The notes below the pieces were generated by a model. The model was not told where the DNA came from, did no database searches, and was given only the letters and a program-made list of their open reading frames with translations. The position numbers and the translations under genes are program-made. Positions 39,476 through 40,796 of a DNA stretch of 40,796 bases are shown piece after piece (position 1 is the stretch's first letter; each line of letters opens with the position of its first letter). Origin of the DNA: an uncultured Bartonella sp. (GTDB taxonomy: Bacteria > Pseudomonadota > Alphaproteobacteria > Rhizobiales > Rhizobiaceae); NCBI GenBank assembly GCA_946480935.1, contig CAMLLT010000005.1:1-40796 (forward strand), written 5' to 3'.

Positions 39476-39760
39476 ATGAACAAAGCCAAAATTTTTTGGG
39501 TATGCGAAAATTATGACAAGACGACGGAGAAAACGCGGGAGGAAGGCGAAAAATTAGGCAAAAAATTAGCACATAATTTTTTTGAATCTTTAGCAAAAGG
39601 CGAGCAAAAATCAAAAAATAATATATATGATTTATTTGTCAGTTTGATAGATGTCCATATTGATAGTACTTATCTAGACGGACAAATAGCTGGTTTTTCA
39701 TCCGAAATAACAAAAATGTTGGCTGCCAACATTTTTTTGAATGGAACTTCTGAGCAATAA
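39476..39760 (+). CDS. Hypothetical helical protein (94 aa)
   Basis: ATG 39476 (MNKAKIFWVCENYDKTTEKTREEG) follows GGAGCGGGA, a strong ribosome-binding site, and is preferred to 39449. The protein is helical, with EGEKLGKKLAHNFFESLAKGEQKS and DVHIDSTYLDGQIAGFSSEITKML. No family recognised, no membrane span. It is followed by a strong terminator. Confidence 0.6.
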   Translation: MNKAKIFWVCENYDKTTEKTREEGEKLGKKLAHNFFESLAKGEQKSKNNIYDLFVSLIDVHIDSTYLDGQIAGFSSEITKMLAANIFLNGTSEQ

Positions 39761-39774
39761 ACCAAAGCCAGAAG

Positions 39775-39807
39775 AGGGGGAAAGAGAGGGGCTTTCCCCT
39801 GATTTTT
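39775..39807 (+). terminator. Strong intrinsic terminator after the lysogeny genes
   Basis: GGGGAAAG (39777-39784) and CTTTCCCC (39792-39799) form an 8-bp perfect stem, loop agagggg, followed by gatttttgtt. It stops plus-strand transcription before the convergent lysis cassette. Confidence 0.8.
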
Positions 39808-39808
39808 G

Positions 39809-40168
39809 TTATTTAGTTTTATAAAAATATTTAACGGTATTCAGACACCGCATTATTATTTTTACACCCAAAACACCGCATAAAAAACCGGAAAAGCCAA
39901 AGATTTTTTCCGGCATAATATACGTCTTGTCAATCAGGTCGAATTTATCGAGCAGATGATAAATGGTATTTGCGACAATTTCTGTTCCGTAAATTGAACA
40001 AAGCGCGCCACCTACCCATTCCATTACACGTTGCGGAAAATTTAAATGTGAATTCTTTCGATAGAGTTGGCTTACAAAACTTCCACATGCGCCGGCAAAT
40101 GCAATGGATGCCCATTTTATTAAAAAATCTAACCAATCTGGCGGGGGGTTTTGATCAGGCTGTATCAT
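39809..40168 (-). CDS. Putative holin (three membrane segments)
   Basis: ATG 40168 (MIQPDQNPPPDWLDF) overlaps the o-spanin stop as ATGA and has GGGG upstream, so it is preferred to the track's 40219. Three hydrophobic segments are seen: FLIKWASIAFAGACGSFVSQ, VMEWVGGALCSIYGTEIVAN and IFGFSGFLCGVLGVKIIMR. Its place in the lysis cassette and small size (119 aa) suggest a class I-like holin that permeabilises the inner membrane. No direct family match, so this is inference from context. Confidence 0.6.
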   Translation of the reverse strand: MIQPDQNPPPDWLDFLIKWASIAFAGACGSFVSQLYRKNSHLNFPQRVMEWVGGALCSIYGTEIVANTIYHLLDKFDLIDKTYIMPEKIFGFSGFLCGVLGVKIIMRCLNTVKYFYKTK

Positions 40169-40368
40169 TTTCCCCAGCATTTCTGTTTCTGTCCGAAACG
40201 ATCGGTCGAAATTATCCATTTTGTAATTGCAGGCTCTGTTTCGACGAGCCTTGCGGCATCATTTGCCTTCGGTGGTTTTGTCCAGCCCGCGCAGGAGAAT
40301 TTTGCATTGGTCTGGCAACCTGCCAAGAGCAAGGCAGCGCTGATAAGGAGTAAGAGTTTCAACTTCAT
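40165..40368 (-). CDS. o-spanin lipoprotein (Rz1-like)
   Basis: The ATG at 40368, with a GAGGT ribosome-binding site, opens MKLKLLLLISAALLLAGCQTN, a lipoprotein signal with the lipobox LAGC (lipidated Cys18). The mature part has FSCAGWTKPPKANDAARL and ends QKCWGK, like o-spanins of alphaproteobacterial phages (CAGW...GCW). It starts inside the i-spanin gene in another frame and extends 94 bp past it. With i-spanin it would fuse inner and outer membranes in lysis. Confidence 0.8.
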   Translation of the reverse strand: MKLKLLLLISAALLLAGCQTNAKFSCAGWTKPPKANDAARLVETEPAITKWIISTDRFGQKQKCWGK

Positions 40369-40525
40369 TTTCGACCTCGTGAGAATTTTCAAAGGCCGCA
40401 TTGGCGGCCTCGAGTGTTTTTTGCTTTCCCCAGTGTTGCCCCATAAAAAATCCGCCAGAAGCGGCGGCAAGAATGACAACAATGATTATGGCAATGGCGA
40501 TTGACAGACGTTCGAATGTGCTCAT
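40259..40525 (-). CDS. i-spanin (Rz-like)
   Basis: The 88-residue protein has a single N-terminal membrane anchor (LSIAIAIIIVVILAAASGGFF) and a short periplasmic region ending with YQRCLALGRLPDQCKILLRGLD, common in alphaproteobacterial phage i-spanins. Its start overlaps the endolysin stop as ATGA. It shares 110 bp with the o-spanin gene in a different frame, the overlapping spanin layout. It is unusually short for an i-spanin (lambda Rz is 153). Confidence 0.7.
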   Translation of the reverse strand: MSTFERLSIAIAIIIVVILAAASGGFFMGQHWGKQKTLEAANAAFENSHEVENEVETLTPYQRCLALGRLPDQCKILLRGLDKTTEGK

Positions 40526-40796
40526 GCTTCTGCCTCCCGCATCCCTTTAACGAGATAATAGAGGCCAATTGCAACGCAGATCACCATAACGGCCGCAAGT
40601 GCCCATTGGACAGGTCCTGCACCGGTGGCAATGGCGCTAGTGCCAGACAATACGCTGCCAACTGGACCGAGCACTTCCGGTTTTAACAGCAGATTTTCTT
40701 TTTTGGGTTCCGGAACGACATCTTTGGAGGTCACAAAAGCACCTTCCATCCACAGATACCCTTCGGCCCGACGCCGGTTGACAAGGCCTTGAAGCT
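40522..40796 (-). CDS. Endolysin (GH24-like) C-terminus with membrane segment, partial
   Basis: The visible part reads upstream of the track's Met: LQGLVNRRRAEGYLWMEG, the RRxAE-xxLW end of GH24 phage lysozymes. It continues into a linker (EPKKENLLLKPEVLG) and a membrane span (GPVQWALAAVMVICVAIGLYYLV). The catalytic N-terminus lies outside the window. The track's 75-residue ORF is only this fragment. C-terminal spans may tether the lysozyme until holin action. It opens the lysis cassette. Confidence 0.7.
   Translation of the reverse strand, partial: LQGLVNRRRAEGYLWMEGAFVTSKDVVPEPKKENLLLKPEVLGPVGSVLSGTSAIATGAGPVQWALAAVMVICVAIGLYYLVKGMREAEA

Noticed and set aside
1-40796. Exact circular closure of the window
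   Set aside because: Joining base 40796 to base 1 puts the tail-fibre frame out of register with the endolysin frame and makes a senseless fusion, so sequence is missing between the ends.

Overview
The window looks like most of one temperate, contractile-tailed phage of an alphaproteobacterium. Alphaproteobacterial hallmarks are a GcrA-like zinc protein, a DUF6511-type zinc protein, a DUF6456-like regulator, PhoB-type DNA-binding-only proteins, the spanin sequences and a GH24 endolysin with a C-terminal membrane segment. Base composition is fairly A+T-rich (roughly low-forties % G+C by eye), which would suit a low-GC Hyphomicrobiales host such as a Bartonella relative; the host is an inference. 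Both ends cut through genes (a tail fibre on the left, an endolysin on the right). A tRNA-Thr 3' half that looks like attP lies internally with phage genes on both sides. The simplest reading is therefore a permuted or unintegrated phage genome missing a few kb between the tail fibre and the endolysin.

Late region, minus strand, about 20.1 kb down to 1. From upstream to downstream it holds a DUF6456-like regulator, a sigma70-like promoter followed at once by an intrinsic terminator (a lambda Q/pR'/tR'-like layout), a gpZ-like protein, a GC-rich dyad that may be cos, terminase small and large subunits, gpW, portal, ClpP-like prohead protease with an Asp-rich tail, decoration protein, major capsid protein E and a head-tail connector. 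A tail module in exactly the Mu order follows: gp37-like terminator, gp38/DUF2635, sheath, tube, gp41 with a -1 frameshift, tape measure with a lysozyme domain, gpN in two pieces, gpP, gp45, gp46, gp47, gp48, fibre. One gene on the opposite strand, a secreted Rap1a/Tai-like protein, interrupts this cluster as a moron.

A 590-bp divergent region (20.09-20.68 kb) with a 17-bp inverted repeat and a run of 10-bp phased repeats separates the late genes from a plus-strand operon of small accessory genes (20.7-27.6 kb). That operon carries two paralogous nonapeptide-repeat proteins, a structured intergenic segment, a DUF3560 protein, a phage DNA polymerase sliding clamp and an Arc-like repressor. A convergent, tightly overlapping early replication/recombination operon (35.7 down to 27.6 kb, minus) encodes a GcrA-like protein, PhoB-type wHTH, RusA resolvase, Sak4-like ATPase, DUF669, PD-(D/E)XK nuclease, SF2 helicase, two zinc-ribbon proteins and a prim-pol/DUF3987 replication protein.

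The lysogeny region (35.7-39.8 kb, plus) has an XRE repressor, a deleted DNA adenine methylase, attP, a P4-type integrase and an AlpA-like regulator. A minus-strand lysis cassette (endolysin, i-spanin, overlapping o-spanin, holin-like) closes the window. GTTTACA/TGTAAAC palindromes recur near the repressor, integrase, terminase and plus-operon promoters and are candidate repressor operators linking the modules.
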